Below the pieces are notes generated by a model. The model was given only the letters and a program-made list of their open reading frames with translations. It ran no database searches and was not told the DNA's origin. A program made the position numbers and the translations under genes. Of a stretch of DNA of 64,000 bases, positions 1 through 8,745 are shown piece by piece; position 1 is the first letter of the stretch, and the number at the start of each line of letters is the position of its first letter. The DNA lies in the NCBI RefSeq assembly GCF_036245475.1, contig NZ_BTPM01000001.1:1984001-2048000 (forward strand). Direction: 5' to 3'. The stretch is from Vibrio sp. 10N. Its GTDB lineage: Bacteria > Pseudomonadota > Gammaproteobacteria > Enterobacterales > Vibrionaceae.

Positions 1-848
1 GTATCCAAATCACCGCTACCAACACCGACAAGGTGCCGAACACCTCGCCCACGGCGGCCTCATCGGGCGCCGATCTCAACGGTAAAGCCGCACAAAACGC
101 CGCAATAACCATTAAACAGCGTCTGATTGAATTTGCTTCCTCTCACTTTAAGGTGACTCCAGAAGAAGTACTGTTCAAAAATGGTATGGTACAAATCCGT
201 GAGCAGATCATGACATTTGCAGACTTTGCGCAGCTGGCGTGGATGAACCAAATCTCACTGTCGAGCACAGGTTTTTATCGCACCCCAAAAATCTACTATG
301 ACCATGAGAAAGCACGTGGCCGCCCTTTCTATTACTACGCTTATGGCGCGTCGTGTTCCGAAGTCATCATCGATACTCTCACTGGCGAGTACAAAATCTT
401 GCGCGTGGATATCTTGCATGATGTGGGCGCGTCGCTTAACCCGGCTATCGACATTGGTCAGGTGGAAGGAGGCTTCGTTCAAGGCGTGGGTTGGTTGACA
501 ACCGAAGAGCTCGTCTGGAATGAGCAAGGACGTTTGATGACGAACGGCCCAGCAAGCTACAAGATCCCGGCCATTGCAGACATGCCAATCGATTTTAGAA
601 CGCATCTTCTTGAAAACCGAAGTAACCCTGAAGACACCGTGTTCAACTCCAAAGCGGTGGGTGAACCACCATTCATGCTAGGTATGTCCGTTTGGAGCGC
701 ACTCAAAGACGCCATCTCTTATGTTGCCGTTGATGGTGCGATTCCCAAACTGGATACCCCCGCGACACCAGAACGAGTGTTAATGGCGGTGCAAGCCGTG
801 ACACAAGGACAGAGTGTTAACACGGCATCCTTCACGGAAACCAATTAA
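1..848 (+). CDS. xdhB: Xanthine dehydrogenase molybdopterin-binding subunit, C-terminal part (cut by window edge)
   Basis: The reading frame is open from base 3, so only the last 282 or so residues are present; the true start lies left of the window. The visible part begins with the family motif TNTDKVPNTSPTAASSGADL and ends with the GEPPFMLGMSVWSALKDAI segment, both hallmarks of the large molybdenum-cofactor subunit of bacterial xanthine dehydrogenase. The enzyme oxidises hypoxanthine to xanthine and xanthine to urate in the cytoplasm with an FeS/FAD partner (XdhA), expected just upstream. It is followed 12 bases later by xdhC, the cofactor-insertion chaperone, and then by guaD, so the three are probably co-transcribed. 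The assignment is firm; the subunit architecture (XdhAB versus three subunits) cannot be seen. Confidence 0.93.
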   Translation, partial: IQITATNTDKVPNTSPTAASSGADLNGKAAQNAAITIKQRLIEFASSHFKVTPEEVLFKNGMVQIREQIMTFADFAQLAWMNQISLSSTGFYRTPKIYYDHEKARGRPFYYYAYGASCSEVIIDTLTGEYKILRVDILHDVGASLNPAIDIGQVEGGFVQGVGWLTTEELVWNEQGRLMTNGPASYKIPAIADMPIDFRTHLLENRSNPEDTVFNSKAVGEPPFMLGMSVWSALKDAISYVAVDGAIPKLDTPATPERVLMAVQAVTQGQSVNTASFTETN

Positions 849-860
849 CAGGAGGTCACT

Positions 861-1703
861 ATGTTTAAGGACAACTGGATTCATGAGCTGGCTAGGCTCG
901 AAGAACAACACGAACCTTGTGTCATGGTGACCGTACTTGAAGATCGCGGCTCCGTGCCGCGAGACGCAGGGACAAAAATGCTAGTGACTCGCGATAACAT
1001 CATCGCGACCATTGGTGGCGGCCATTTAGAACATGTCGCCTCTAAAATGGCACGAGAAATGCTTCTTTCAGGAGAGCAAAGCCTTAAAGTAGAACGGTTT
1101 AACTTGGGTGCTCGATTAGGTCAATGCTGTGGTGGTATGGCAACACTCAGCTTTGAACCCATTGGCACTTCGCAAAAGCATTTGGTACTTTTTGGTGCAG
1201 GCCATGTGGCAAAAGCACTGGTTCATATTGTTGCTACCCTGCCCTTTAGAGTAACGTGGATTGATGAACGTGAGGCAGAGTTTCCAGAAACGTTGCCGCA
1301 AGGAATCAACAAGCTCGTGAGTGACGACCCAGTAGGTGAAATCGCCCAAATGCCACCAAACAGCTATTACCTAGTGATGACTCACAATCATCAACTCGAT
1401 TTCGACCTGGCAAAAGCGATTATCAAGCGCGGTGACAGCGCCTACTTTGGGATGATTGGCTCACTGACCAAGCGTAAGAAGTTTGACTTCCGTTTGGCGC
1501 AGCGAGGCTTCAGTCAAGATGAGATCAACACCATGACCTGCCCAATAGGCATCGGAGCTGTTACTGGTAAGCACCCTGCAGAAATTGCCGTCTCTGTAGC
1601 CGGCGAGCTGATTTCGCACTATCAAGGTAACCCTATTGAGCAAAAGCGCCCAGCGCCCACTCGCCAAGAGCACTCACACCAAGAGCTAGACCAAGCAGGC
1701 TAA
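861..1703 (+). CDS. xdhC: Xanthine dehydrogenase accessory protein XdhC
   Basis: A 280-residue protein of the XdhC/CoxI family, which binds molybdenum cofactor, promotes its sulfuration and inserts it into xanthine dehydrogenase. The N-terminal XdhC_CoxI domain carries GGGHLE at residues 52-57 and a QCCGG motif near residue 87. The C-terminal Rossmann-like domain starts with LVLFGAGHVAKAL near residue 108 and contains the conserved CPIGIGAVTGKHPAEIAVSV block near the end. The start follows a strong AGGAGG ribosome binding site (about 850-855). The gene lies 12 bases after xdhB and 64 bases before guaD, the usual place for this chaperone. Confidence 0.95.
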   Translation: MFKDNWIHELARLEEQHEPCVMVTVLEDRGSVPRDAGTKMLVTRDNIIATIGGGHLEHVASKMAREMLLSGEQSLKVERFNLGARLGQCCGGMATLSFEPIGTSQKHLVLFGAGHVAKALVHIVATLPFRVTWIDEREAEFPETLPQGINKLVSDDPVGEIAQMPPNSYYLVMTHNHQLDFDLAKAIIKRGDSAYFGMIGSLTKRKKFDFRLAQRGFSQDEINTMTCPIGIGAVTGKHPAEIAVSVAGELISHYQGNPIEQKRPAPTRQEHSHQELDQAG

Positions 1704-1732
1704 AAAGCCGCGAAAGGATTAAAATAATAATA

Positions 1733-1753
1733 CTGCCCAGAAATTTGGGGCAG
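1733..1753 (+). other. Short intercistronic hairpin before guaD
   Basis: CTGCCC and GGGCAG form a 6-bp stem around a 9-base loop, ending just before the AAAGGAAG ribosome binding site of guaD. It has no U-tract, so it is more likely an mRNA-processing or stability element than a terminator. This is inference from base pairing only. Confidence 0.35.
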
Positions 1754-1767
1754 AGAAAGGAAGTGTC

Positions 1768-3102
1768 ATGACAACACAACGCAAGGCCTACCGTGCCAGC
1801 ATTTTACATAGCATTGCTGACCCCAAAGATGTGGGGCTGGAAAACTCATACCAATTTTTTGAAGACGGCATGATCGTCGTAGAAAACGGTCACATCGTCG
1901 ACATCGGCAGTGCAACCGATATATTGGCTAGACACACCAGGCCAATGAAGATTAAAACCTACAAGGATAAGCTCATCACCTCCGGCTTTGTTGATACTCA
2001 TATCCACTACCCTCAGACCGGAATGATCGCCTCATACGGTGAACAGCTTTTAGATTGGCTAGAAAACTACACCTTCCCAGAAGAACGTCGTTTTCAAAAC
2101 CCTATTTACGCACTCAAAGTCGCCAAACTTTTCTTGGACGAACTCGCAAGTAACGGTACGACCACAGCGCTCGTCTTTGGCACCGTACACAAAGAGTCTG
2201 TCGACGTTTTCTTCGGTGAGGCAGAGAGACGTAACCTTCGTATGATTTGTGGCAAAGTATTGATGGATCGTAACGCGCCTGACTACTTAACCGACACTCC
2301 AGAGTCAGGCTATCAAGCCTCTAAGGAGCTTATTGAAAAATGGCATAATCGAGGCAGGCTTCACTACGCTGTCACACCAAGATTCGCTCCTACCAGTACA
2401 CCAGAGCAACTCGCAATGGTGGGTAAACTTCTTGAGGAATACCCAGATGTTTATATGCATACCCACCTCTCTGAAAACAAAAAGGAGATTGAGTGGGTTC
2501 TCGACTTATTCCCAGAGCGAGACAGCTATTTAGACGTTTACGACCACTATGGTCTGCTTCACAAGCGCTCTGTTTTTGCTCATGGTATCCATTTGTCTGA
2601 CTGTGAGTGCCAGCGTTTAGCCGACACGGAATCTGCTATTGCCTTCTGCCCGACTTCCAACCTGTTTCTTGGCTCTGGTTTATTTAAGCTCAACAAACTG
2701 GAAGACAAAGGGATCAGAGTCGGCATGGGCACCGACGTGGGCGCAGGAACAAGTTTCTCCATATTACAAACCATGAGTGAAGCCTATAAGATCATGCAGT
2801 TGCAACAGGAAAAACTGCACCCTATTAAATCTTTGTACCTCGCGACACTAGGCGGCGCGAAAGCCCTTCACCTCGAGGACAAAATCGGCAACTTAGAGGT
2901 AGGTAAGGAAGCAGATTTCGTCGTTCTCGATTTGCATGCTACACAGTTGATGCGCTTTAGAATGAATCAAGCCACAACTCTGGAAGAGAAGCTATTCGTA
3001 TTAATGAGCCTTGGCGATGACCGAACCGTTTGCGAGACATATATTTATGGCGACCTTGCCTATGATGCTAAAGGTGAACGTGACAAGCGATTGGTAAGTT
3101 AA
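1768..3102 (+). CDS. guaD: Guanine deaminase
   Basis: A 444-residue cytoplasmic zinc amidohydrolase that converts guanine to xanthine plus ammonia and so feeds xanthine dehydrogenase. Visible metal and active-site motifs are the HxH pair in GFVDTHIHYPQ (H78, H80), MHTHLSE near residue 231, FAHGIHL near 270 and GMGTDVGAGTS near 320; FCPTSN is also typical of guanine deaminases. Length is normal for the family. The start follows an AAAGGAAG ribosome binding site. It is the last gene of the xdh transcript and is followed by a clear terminator. Confidence 0.96.
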   Translation: MTTQRKAYRASILHSIADPKDVGLENSYQFFEDGMIVVENGHIVDIGSATDILARHTRPMKIKTYKDKLITSGFVDTHIHYPQTGMIASYGEQLLDWLENYTFPEERRFQNPIYALKVAKLFLDELASNGTTTALVFGTVHKESVDVFFGEAERRNLRMICGKVLMDRNAPDYLTDTPESGYQASKELIEKWHNRGRLHYAVTPRFAPTSTPEQLAMVGKLLEEYPDVYMHTHLSENKKEIEWVLDLFPERDSYLDVYDHYGLLHKRSVFAHGIHLSDCECQRLADTESAIAFCPTSNLFLGSGLFKLNKLEDKGIRVGMGTDVGAGTSFSILQTMSEAYKIMQLQQEKLHPIKSLYLATLGGAKALHLEDKIGNLEVGKEADFVVLDLHATQLMRFRMNQATTLEEKLFVLMSLGDDRTVCETYIYGDLAYDAKGERDKRLVS

Positions 3103-3144
3103 AGGCAGACAACTGCTCTACAACAAACAAGCGTCCCCCACTAG

Positions 3145-3173
3145 CCCTTGCCTGTTCAGGCAGGGGTTTATTT
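3145..3173 (+). terminator. Rho-independent terminator after guaD
   Basis: CCCTTGCCTG pairs with CAGGCAGGGG (one G-U pair, tight loop) and is followed by TTTATTT. It closes the xdh-guaD transcript. Confidence 0.8.
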
Positions 3174-3234
3174 AAGCGCGCACCAAACCTCAACCACTAT
3201 TCCAAATCCGAAAAACAAACTTTTTTCAAACATG

Positions 3235-3255
3235 AACGAATTCTGAATATTCGTT
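3235..3255. promoter_or_regulatory. Inverted repeat upstream of the YgiW-like gene
   Basis: AACGAAT and ATTCGTT form a perfect dyad with 7-base arms and a 7-base spacer, 74 bases before the start of the YgiW-like gene. Its position suits an operator for a stress or two-component regulator, but no regulator can be named from sequence. Confidence 0.4.
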
Positions 3256-3328
3256 TCAAGGTTAGTTAATCTAGACAAGCGCATACTGACATCGTCAACT
3301 AAACAAAGATGTCCACATTGAGGTTATT

Positions 3329-3691
3329 ATGAAAAAAGTTATCATCGCTACAGCACTTATCCTAACGTCTGGTTTCGCAGCAGCTAAATCTATGCCTGCT
3401 CAAGGCGGTTTTAACGGCCCTGCTCTTGGTGCACAAACGACTGTTGCTCAAGCACTAGAAGCAAAAGACGACACTGCCGTTCAAATTACCGGCAACATTA
3501 CCCAATCTATTGGTGATGAAGAGTATCAATTCACCGACGGTCAAAACACTATTGTGATTGAAATCGACAACGATGACTGGCGCGGTGTTGATGTAACACC
3601 AAACGACAAAGTGATTATTTCTGGTCGTGTAGACAAAGATGCATTTGAAGACACCAAAATCGAAGTAAAACGCGTTGCTATCGCTGGCTAA
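3329..3691 (+). CDS. YgiW/YdeI-family periplasmic OB-fold stress protein
   Basis: A 120-residue protein with a typical signal peptide (KK at the N-terminus, hydrophobic stretch, cut near AAAKS) followed by a BOF (bacterial OB-fold, formerly DUF388) domain. The features GFNGP, VTGNI-like 'ITGNITQSIGDEEYQFTD' and 'VIEIDNDDWRGVDVTPNDKV' match the family. Members are periplasmic and linked to tolerance of peroxide, cations and host peptides, with uncertain molecular role. It is a single-gene unit with its own upstream dyad and has no evident functional link to the purine genes. Confidence 0.85.
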   Translation: MKKVIIATALILTSGFAAAKSMPAQGGFNGPALGAQTTVAQALEAKDDTAVQITGNITQSIGDEEYQFTDGQNTIVIEIDNDDWRGVDVTPNDKVIISGRVDKDAFEDTKIEVKRVAIAG

Positions 3692-3704
3692 CGACTAACA
3701 GCAC

Positions 3705-4193
3705 TCAACTGCCTTTACTGGGGTGATAAGCCACCAAAATTACCCCAAGTACTATCAATATCGCCCCACCGATCCGTTGGGGCGATAGTTCTATTTTGGG
3801 ATACCCTAAAAGCCCATACTGATCATAAATAAGTGACGCCGTCACTTGGCCACATACAATCGCAATGGCCAGCGCCAACGCTCCCAACTTAGGCGCTAGA
3901 TAAATAGACATTGCAATATTAAACGCCCCCAAAAATCCCCCTAGCCAAGCCCACCATGGCAGGTTTTTAAGTGTTCCATTTGGAAACCACGGCTTCCCCT
4001 CTAGCATCACCAAGGTGCCTAACACTAAAGTACCGATCACAAATGAGATAAACGCAGCTTGAAGCGGCGATCCCAAACCGGTGCGTAGCTGTGCATTAAC
4101 ACCCGCTTGTGACGCTAACGTCGTACCCACCACCACACTGAGCAAAATAAGAATCACACCCGTAAAGTTTGCCACTGTTCGTTTCCTTATCAC
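3705..4193 (-). CDS. YdcZ-family (DMT superfamily) small membrane transporter
   Basis: A 162-residue protein with five predicted hydrophobic segments, matching the DMT_YdcZ (DUF606) family: an early 'GVILILLSVVVGTTLASQAGVNAQLR' type segment, a central 'PWWAWLGGFLGAFNIAMSIYL' and a closing 'GGAILIVLGVILVAY'. These inner-membrane proteins are half-size drug/metabolite transporters of mostly unknown substrate. It points left, divergent from the PanE-like gene. No partner YdcZ gene is adjacent, so it probably works as a homo-oligomer. Confidence 0.8.
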   Translation of the reverse strand: MIRKRTVANFTGVILILLSVVVGTTLASQAGVNAQLRTGLGSPLQAAFISFVIGTLVLGTLVMLEGKPWFPNGTLKNLPWWAWLGGFLGAFNIAMSIYLAPKLGALALAIAIVCGQVTASLIYDQYGLLGYPKIELSPQRIGGAILIVLGVILVAYHPSKGS

Positions 4194-4276
4194 CGCACTC
4201 TTTCAAGCGTAGCACTTCATTCCCAACTATTTTCCTGTACAGTAGTACGAGCACATTTTGGAAACAGGGACAGAAC

Positions 4277-5212
4277 ATGATCAAAAAGGTATTCGCAGTG
4301 ATTGGTACAGGCGCTATCGGTGGTTACTATGGGGCAAGACTCCATCATGGTGGTCACGACGTTCACTTCCTTTTCAATAGCGACTACCAGCATGTGGTTG
4401 ATAACGGATTAAGAGTCGACTCTCACTACGGTGATTACTCCATCACGGCTAACGATATCAATGCTTACAATAAGTCGGCAGGTATGCCTAAAGCCGATGT
4501 TATTCTCGTCGCGCTAAAAACCACCCAAAATCACCTACTCAAAGCGCTTATTCGCCCTCTATTAAAACCGGATACCTTAGTCATGTTGCTGCAAAATGGC
4601 ATTGGCGCAGAGCAAGAAGTGGCCGAGACATTTAATCTCCCCTACGTCGGTGGTGGCTTATGCTTTATCTGTTCAAATAAAGTCGCACCTGGTCACATAG
4701 ACCACATCGATTACGGCCGCATTACCGTCGGCGTATACGGCGAGGATGGGATTGAACCACTGGAATCGTTCGCTAAAGACCTAACAAGCAGTGGTGTTGA
4801 AGTGGATATCGATCCTAAAATCATTGATGCTCGCTGGAAGAAACTTCTTTGGAACTTACCCTTTAATGGCTTATCAACCGTGCTCGATTCCGACACAGCG
4901 CAAATAATGGACTGCCCGGAACTCGTCAGCCTATCAAAAGACATCATGATAGAAGTGCAGCAAGCCGCTCAAACCACCGATACTGAAATCCCAAGCTCAC
5001 TCATCGACACCATGCTAAGCAATACCGCCAAGATGAAGCCATATTTAACTAGTATGTTGTTAGACAGGCGCAATGGCCGCGAGCTTGAGCTGCAATATAT
5101 GTACAAGAATGCGATTGAACTTGCTGCACAAGGAGGCGTCTCTATGCCAAAGACAACGACGCTTTATGAACAGTTGTGCTTTATTAACAAGCGTATCGTC
5201 TCCGTAAATTAA
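4277..5212 (+). CDS. 2-dehydropantoate 2-reductase family protein (PanE-like)
   Basis: A 311-residue NADPH-binding reductase. The N-terminal Rossmann motif is 'FAVIGTGAIGGYYGARL'; the second domain has 'ARWKKLLWNLPFNGLSTVLD', which supplies the conserved Lys and Asn of ketopantoate reductases. I start it at ATG 4277 after ACAGGGA; an in-frame start at 4169 would add 36 residues that precede the Rossmann strand and do not fit the family. Ketopantoate reduction (pantothenate pathway) is possible, but many paralogs reduce other 2-oxo acids, so no symbol is given. A strong terminator follows. Confidence 0.85.
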   Translation: MIKKVFAVIGTGAIGGYYGARLHHGGHDVHFLFNSDYQHVVDNGLRVDSHYGDYSITANDINAYNKSAGMPKADVILVALKTTQNHLLKALIRPLLKPDTLVMLLQNGIGAEQEVAETFNLPYVGGGLCFICSNKVAPGHIDHIDYGRITVGVYGEDGIEPLESFAKDLTSSGVEVDIDPKIIDARWKKLLWNLPFNGLSTVLDSDTAQIMDCPELVSLSKDIMIEVQQAAQTTDTEIPSSLIDTMLSNTAKMKPYLTSMLLDRRNGRELELQYMYKNAIELAAQGGVSMPKTTTLYEQLCFINKRIVSVN

Positions 5213-5237
5213 TAGCGCACCTTTGCTAACGTAAAAG

Positions 5238-5267
5238 AGCCGCTCTATCAAAGAGCGGCTTTTTGCA
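5238..5267. terminator. Bidirectional terminator between panE-like gene and puuD
   Basis: AGCCGCTCT pairs perfectly with AGAGCGGCT around a 5-base loop, flanked by A4 on the left and T5 on the right, so it can end both the rightward PanE-like transcript and the leftward puuE-puuD operon. Confidence 0.88.
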
Positions 5268-5278
5268 TTGTATTACCT

Positions 5279-6541
5279 TTACTGTAGCTGAGCCCCCTGC
5301 TCCACCCATTCTCCAATAAGCGCACGTTCTTCATCGGTCATTTGAGTCAGGTTACCAAGTGGCATCACTTTGGTGGTGACCGTTTGAGCGACGATGCGTG
5401 GGACATTCACTTTGATCTCCTCTGGCGTGTCGAGTACCACACCGCCCGGTGCTGTTTGGAACGCGGCATGCGTTGGGGTTGCCGAGTGACAGACCGAGCA
5501 GCGTTCTTGAATCACTTGATTGATCTGTGAAAACGGAATCGAGCCATCGTGTGCTGATGATTGAGCTATCTGTTCACTGCCCGTTTGCGCCACTTCAGGG
5601 CTTGTTTGTGTCACTGGTGCTTTAACAACCGGCGTTGGTGCTTTATTCGCATACGGCGATGAAACGAATGCAAGTGTCACCATACCCAATGCGGCGGCTG
5701 GAATTGTCCAAGCAAATTTTTGGCTGCCATGGCGCGTATTGAAGTAGTGTCTTACCAAAATACTAAACACTGACAAGCCCGCTAGAATCGCCCAGTTGTA
5801 CTCATGACCGTAGGTGCTCGGAAAGTGGTTGCTGATCATAATGAACAGCACAGGCAGCGTTAGGTAGTTATTGTGTCTTGAACGCAGCAGTCCTTTCGCA
5901 GGCAGCGCTGGGTCTGGCTCTTGGTTATTTTCAATCGCCTTCACCAAGTTGCGCTGGGCCGGCATGATAACGAAGAAGACGTTACCGACCATGATAGTAC
6001 CTATGATGGCACCAACATGAATATAAGCACCACGGCCACTGAAAACTTGGCTAAGTCCATACGCGGCAGCCACTAGCCCAGCAAACAATACAATACCTAG
6101 GACAATCGGTGTTTTACCTAAAGGCGAGTTACACAGTAGGTTGTAAATGACCCAGCCTGCAACTAGTGAGGCCGCACCAATTATGATCGCGCTGGTTGCA
6201 TCGATACCAGAGCCTGGCGCGACTAGATAGATTTCTGCGTTCAGATAGTAGACCACGCCCAACAGCAGTACGCCAGTGATCCAAGTGAAGTACGCTTCCC
6301 ATTTAAACCAGTGTAAGTTCTCTGGCATCTTTGGGGGCGCGAGTTTGTACTTTTCAAGATGGTAAATACCACCACCGTGAATCGCCCAGAGATCGCCCGA
6401 TAGGCCATCACGGGGGTTACTGCGATTCAAATTATTCTCTAACCATACAAAGTAGAACGACGCACCAATCCATGCGATCCCTACTATCATGTGAACCCAA
6501 CGAATAATCAGGTTCAGCCATTCTGTTACGTGCGGATCCAT
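5279..6541 (-). CDS. puuD: Membrane-bound urate oxidase (urate hydroxylase) PuuD with C-terminal cytochrome c
   Basis: A 420-residue inner-membrane protein. About eight hydrophobic helices fill residues 1-300, starting with 'RWVHMIVGIAWIGASFYFVW'. A Pro/Thr/Gln-rich linker (about 305-335) leads to a C-terminal cytochrome c domain with haem-binding CSVCH (348-352) and a likely axial Met in 'KVMPLGN' (about 393). This is the PuuD form of urate oxidase, which oxidises urate to 5-hydroxyisourate and passes electrons to the respiratory chain rather than to O2 directly. It is the last gene of the leftward puuE-uraD-alc-allA-puuD operon, with a GAGGAG ribosome binding site. No soluble uricase is present in the window, so this is the urate-oxidising step. 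Confidence 0.95.
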   Translation of the reverse strand: MDPHVTEWLNLIIRWVHMIVGIAWIGASFYFVWLENNLNRSNPRDGLSGDLWAIHGGGIYHLEKYKLAPPKMPENLHWFKWEAYFTWITGVLLLGVVYYLNAEIYLVAPGSGIDATSAIIIGAASLVAGWVIYNLLCNSPLGKTPIVLGIVLFAGLVAAAYGLSQVFSGRGAYIHVGAIIGTIMVGNVFFVIMPAQRNLVKAIENNQEPDPALPAKGLLRSRHNNYLTLPVLFIMISNHFPSTYGHEYNWAILAGLSVFSILVRHYFNTRHGSQKFAWTIPAAALGMVTLAFVSSPYANKAPTPVVKAPVTQTSPEVAQTGSEQIAQSSAHDGSIPFSQINQVIQERCSVCHSATPTHAAFQTAPGGVVLDTPEEIKVNVPRIVAQTVTTKVMPLGNLTQMTDEERALIGEWVEQGAQLQ

Positions 6542-6562
6542 AACACACTCCTCGTCAGCAGC

Positions 6563-7132
6563 TTAGACAGAGACTTGCTGCTCATCCTTATCTTTTTGCA
6601 TCTTATCGGCGAAGCTAGGTAAATCATCTAGGCTCAATTGAACCAACCCTTCACTGAAAAACACTTCATCGCAATTGTTACCCCCCCCGGCTCTATCAAC
6701 AATCAAGAACTGATCTTGGTCTGTGAGAGCCAATACTGGATGATGCCAAACCCCTTTGTGGTAGTTCACCCCTTGCTTACCGTTGCTGATAAATGCACGG
6801 CAGTTCGCTAAAGACGGGTTATCACCCTTCGGCGCGACGACGATAAGATACGGTTGTCCAAGTAATGGTATAAATGCTTGCGAGCCCAAAGGATGCCTTT
6901 CTAGCATTTCAATCGTGAGTGGATACTGTAGAGGCGTCGCTTGAAAGATACTGATGATGGCTTTACCACCTTGCTCTTCCACGTCAGCCTCAGCAAGCTT
7001 GTGATAACGACGTGTCGACCCGTTATTGATCATAAAGTAGTCGCTATTATCCACCTCTATCACATCACCAAACTCGGCAAATGTGCGCTTGTCCAGAAGC
7101 TCTATTTTGATTCGACGTATACCATTACTCAT
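6563..7132 (-). CDS. allA: Ureidoglycolate lyase
   Basis: A 189-residue cytoplasmic cupin-fold enzyme that splits ureidoglycolate to glyoxylate and urea. Family features visible are 'FAEFGDVIEVD' near the N-terminus, 'ISIFQATPLQYPLTIEMLERHPLGSQAFIPL' and 'GVWHHPVLAL', the cupin core. Length is slightly longer than the roughly 160-170 residues usual for AllA because of a charged C-terminal tail. It lies between alc and puuD with gaps of about 20 bases and has a GAGGG ribosome binding site. Its product glyoxylate is the substrate for Gcl and AceB encoded 8-10 kb away. Confidence 0.93.
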   Translation of the reverse strand: MSNGIRRIKIELLDKRTFAEFGDVIEVDNSDYFMINNGSTRRYHKLAEADVEEQGGKAIISIFQATPLQYPLTIEMLERHPLGSQAFIPLLGQPYLIVVAPKGDNPSLANCRAFISNGKQGVNYHKGVWHHPVLALTDQDQFLIVDRAGGGNNCDEVFFSEGLVQLSLDDLPSFADKMQKDKDEQQVSV

Positions 7133-7152
7133 ATAAAATCCCTCTACTAAGT

Positions 7153-8139
7153 TTAGTCTGCCTTGGTGCCAAAGAGGCGCAAGCGACTGACACCGCCATC
7201 AGGGAAAATGTTCAATCGTACATGGGTAATGGGGCCAATCTCATTCACCTCAGAGACAAACTCATGAATCGAGTGAGCTTCGAGCTTTTGAGAGGGCAGG
7301 AGTTCTTTCCAGAACAAGCTTTGGGTCGCCACTTGATCATCGGTTCCCCCCTTCACATACGCAGCTTGAATCGAGCAGCTATCTGGGTAGTTACCCTTAA
7401 AGTGGGCAGTGTCCACCACCACGCGACCGACATTACCAGCATGTCCTAAGGCTACGATAACCCAGTCATTGCCAGGCGTTCTTCGGCGGGCGGTTTCCCA
7501 GCCATCCCCCATATTTTCGCCGCGGCCCGGGCCTAAGATGTTTGACTTATTCCCGTAGTGCTCGTCGCTACATGCTAACGCTCTTCCACCATGTTCTACG
7601 GCGGCGAGGTCAATTTGTTGCAGTTCATCGATAGCATCCCAGTCAACGCTTGGCGTACCATAAACACGCAGACGTGCCACACCACCGTCCGGATAGATAT
7701 TCAGTCTCACGTGGGTGTAGACTTTTTCACTCGCTATCTCGCTGATATGGTGCTTGTCACCAGACAAGCTCTGAGACGGTAAAATCTCCTCCCATTCTGC
7801 GGAGTTCGTCGGGTCCGCTTCTGGGCTGTAAATGGCATCGATTGAAGCTGATGGCGGATAGTTGCCCGTAAAGAAAGAAGTATCGATATCCACGCCAGCA
7901 ATGGTGCCCGCTAAGCCAAGTTTAACGACACAGTAGTCATAACCTTCACCACGCTTACGACGACTCTCCCAGCCGTCCATCCACTTACCGTTGTCGTCAT
8001 AGACATCATCTTTCCACACCGGGTCTAGTCGACTGAGCAAGCGGCTCTTGTCTGCAAAAAAGTCATCCGTGGCGTAGAGCGCTTCTGCGCCCAGTTTGTC
8101 ATCTGCTAAATTAATGTATTGTTCAATTTTCAAAGACAT
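7153..8139 (-). CDS. alc: Allantoicase
   Basis: A 328-residue enzyme that hydrolyses allantoate to ureidoglycolate and urea. It shows the family's internal duplication: two jelly-roll repeats each with a '[21 protein letters not shown]' / '[21 protein letters not shown]' block and a matching '[17 protein letters not shown]' / '[17 protein letters not shown]' block. Length is normal. The ribosome binding site before ATG 8139 is weak, and a 67-base gap separates it from uraD, so expression probably depends on readthrough from puuE-uraD. Use of allantoicase rather than allantoate amidohydrolase means nitrogen leaves as urea. Confidence 0.96.
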   Translation of the reverse strand: MSLKIEQYINLADDKLGAEALYATDDFFADKSRLLSRLDPVWKDDVYDDNGKWMDGWESRRKRGEGYDYCVVKLGLAGTIAGVDIDTSFFTGNYPPSASIDAIYSPEADPTNSAEWEEILPSQSLSGDKHHISEIASEKVYTHVRLNIYPDGGVARLRVYGTPSVDWDAIDELQQIDLAAVEHGGRALACSDEHYGNKSNILGPGRGENMGDGWETARRRTPGNDWVIVALGHAGNVGRVVVDTAHFKGNYPDSCSIQAAYVKGGTDDQVATQSLFWKELLPSQKLEAHSIHEFVSEVNEIGPITHVRLNIFPDGGVSRLRLFGTKAD

Positions 8140-8206
8140 TTGTTGTCATCCAGTTCAATTATTCAATAAATAATAAAATGAGAGAGATAGCTGCCGTTTC
8201 CCTGAC

Positions 8207-8722
8207 TTACATATCTCTTAAGCGAAATAACGCTATCTTGTTGATCTCGTTAAGCGCTGTAACAAACTCAGTTTCACTATCATTGCCTAATCGCATCTCG
8301 AACGACTCAAGAATTTGGTAACGATTGGCTCCCTTGACTGCCATGATGAAGGGAAAGTTGAAGCGACTTTTGTAGCTGTTGTTGTAGGTGGTAAATTTGG
8401 CAAACTCTTCCTCTGAACACTGGTCAATTCCGGCACCAGCTTGTTCAGCCGTCGAGGCCGCGGTTAATTCGCCATTTATGGCAGCTCGTCCAGCTAAGTC
8501 TGGGTGAGCATTAATCAAATCGAGCTGTTTAGACTCGGCTGCATTTAATAACGCCATCGACATCTTTAAATGCAGGCTTTCAATGTGGTCATCGTCTGGA
8601 TCAAGTCCTGAATCAAATACAGACTCAGCAACCCAGGGACTATGTTCATAAATATCCGCAAAGCATGAGACAAACTCATCTCGAACCATTTCCGTTGGCT
8701 TACAGCGTTTAAATCGCGTCAT
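8207..8722 (-). CDS. uraD: 2-oxo-4-hydroxy-4-carboxy-5-ureidoimidazoline (OHCU) decarboxylase
   Basis: A 171-residue all-alpha enzyme that decarboxylates OHCU to S-allantoin. Motifs include 'YEHSPWVAE', 'INAHPDLAGRAA' (the catalytic His lies in this HPDL element) and 'FPFIMAVKGANRYQILE'. I chose ATG 8722: it follows AGGAGC at good spacing, whereas the longer frame to 8815 would overlap puuE and add residues unlike the family. It starts 23 bases after puuE stops. Acts between UraH and PuuE. Confidence 0.95.
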   Translation of the reverse strand: MTRFKRCKPTEMVRDEFVSCFADIYEHSPWVAESVFDSGLDPDDDHIESLHLKMSMALLNAAESKQLDLINAHPDLAGRAAINGELTAASTAEQAGAGIDQCSEEEFAKFTTYNNSYKSRFNFPFIMAVKGANRYQILESFEMRLGNDSETEFVTALNEINKIALFRLRDM

Positions 8723-8745
8723 CACTTTGCTCCTTGTGATTGTTG

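Noticed and set aside
4169..4276. Longer start for the PanE-like gene
   Set aside because: It adds 36 residues before the Rossmann strand, overlaps the divergent YdcZ start region and lacks a ribosome binding site.
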